Shown one piece after another: positions 4,980-5,008 of a stretch of DNA of 5,008 bases. The position numbers were made by a program, and so were the translations under genes. Each line of letters opens with the position of its first letter. The stretch's first letter is position 1. The notes beneath the pieces are model-generated. The model saw nothing but the letters and a program-made list of their open reading frames with translations. It ran no database searches and had not been told where the DNA came from. The stretch is from an uncultured Oscillibacter sp. (GTDB taxonomy: Bacteria; Bacillota; Clostridia; Oscillospirales; Oscillospiraceae), in the NCBI GenBank assembly GCA_910576845.1, contig CAJTJA010000074.1, forward strand, positions 5,821 to 10,828. Reading direction: 5' to 3'.

Positions 4980-5008
4980 GTGTTTAGAGGCAAAAAATAT
5001 CAGGACAG
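4980..5008 (+). CDS. rplA: 50S ribosomal protein L1 (only the first codons, 3' end beyond window)
   Basis: L1 forms the mobile stalk by the ribosomal E site and helps release deacylated tRNA; in many bacteria it also represses its own operon. Only nine codons and a partial one are visible, starting with GTG at 4980-4982 and reading MFRGKKYQD, which resembles the N-terminus of Clostridia L1 proteins. GAGGAGG at 4965-4971 with 8-base spacing supports the start. The position directly after rplK is the standard order. Confidence 0.85.

Overview
The window is a moderately GC-rich stretch of bacterial chromosome, most likely from a Clostridia/Bacillota organism; a gut Oscillospirales-like lineage is my guess. 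The reasons are strong AGGAGG-type ribosome binding sites, a TTGACC-17-TATACT promoter, the rpmG-secE-nusG-rplK-rplA gene order, a one-membrane-segment SecE, an archaeal/fungal-type aspartate-semialdehyde dehydrogenase, and a Gram-positive-style lipoprotein. This placement comes from pattern recognition; no database search was done.

Left part (1-1869, + strand): the C-terminal two thirds of asd, then a 232-base gap rich in RNA hairpins, then a complete dapA. These are consecutive steps of the diaminopimelate/lysine pathway: Asd makes aspartate semialdehyde, and DapA condenses it with pyruvate. The gap has at least two good stem-loops and matches no riboswitch I can recognise. The second stem-loop ends only 34 bases before the dapA start, so it could sit in the dapA leader.

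Middle part (1870-3130, - strand): a lone, convergently oriented gene for a 403-residue secreted lipoprotein of unknown function. It shares a short inter-stop region with dapA, which holds a strong terminator hairpin. Its start faces a roughly 305-base divergent control region (3131-3435).

Right part (3279-5008, + strand): a good sigma-A promoter feeds a compact operon of rpmG (L33), secE (translocase subunit), nusG (elongation/termination factor), rplK (L11) and the first codons of rplA (L1). The gaps before rplK and before rplA each carry a hairpin followed by a GTGGGAGG...ACCAC element. These elements resemble the L1-binding stalk of 23S rRNA and are probably sites of autogenous control by L1.

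Most of the window is ordinary core genome. The parts worth a second look are the paired L1-stalk-like elements, the unexplained asd-dapA leader and the orphan lipoprotein. I see no mobile element, CRISPR array, tRNA, rRNA or defence system, and nothing that clearly amounts to a new biological system.
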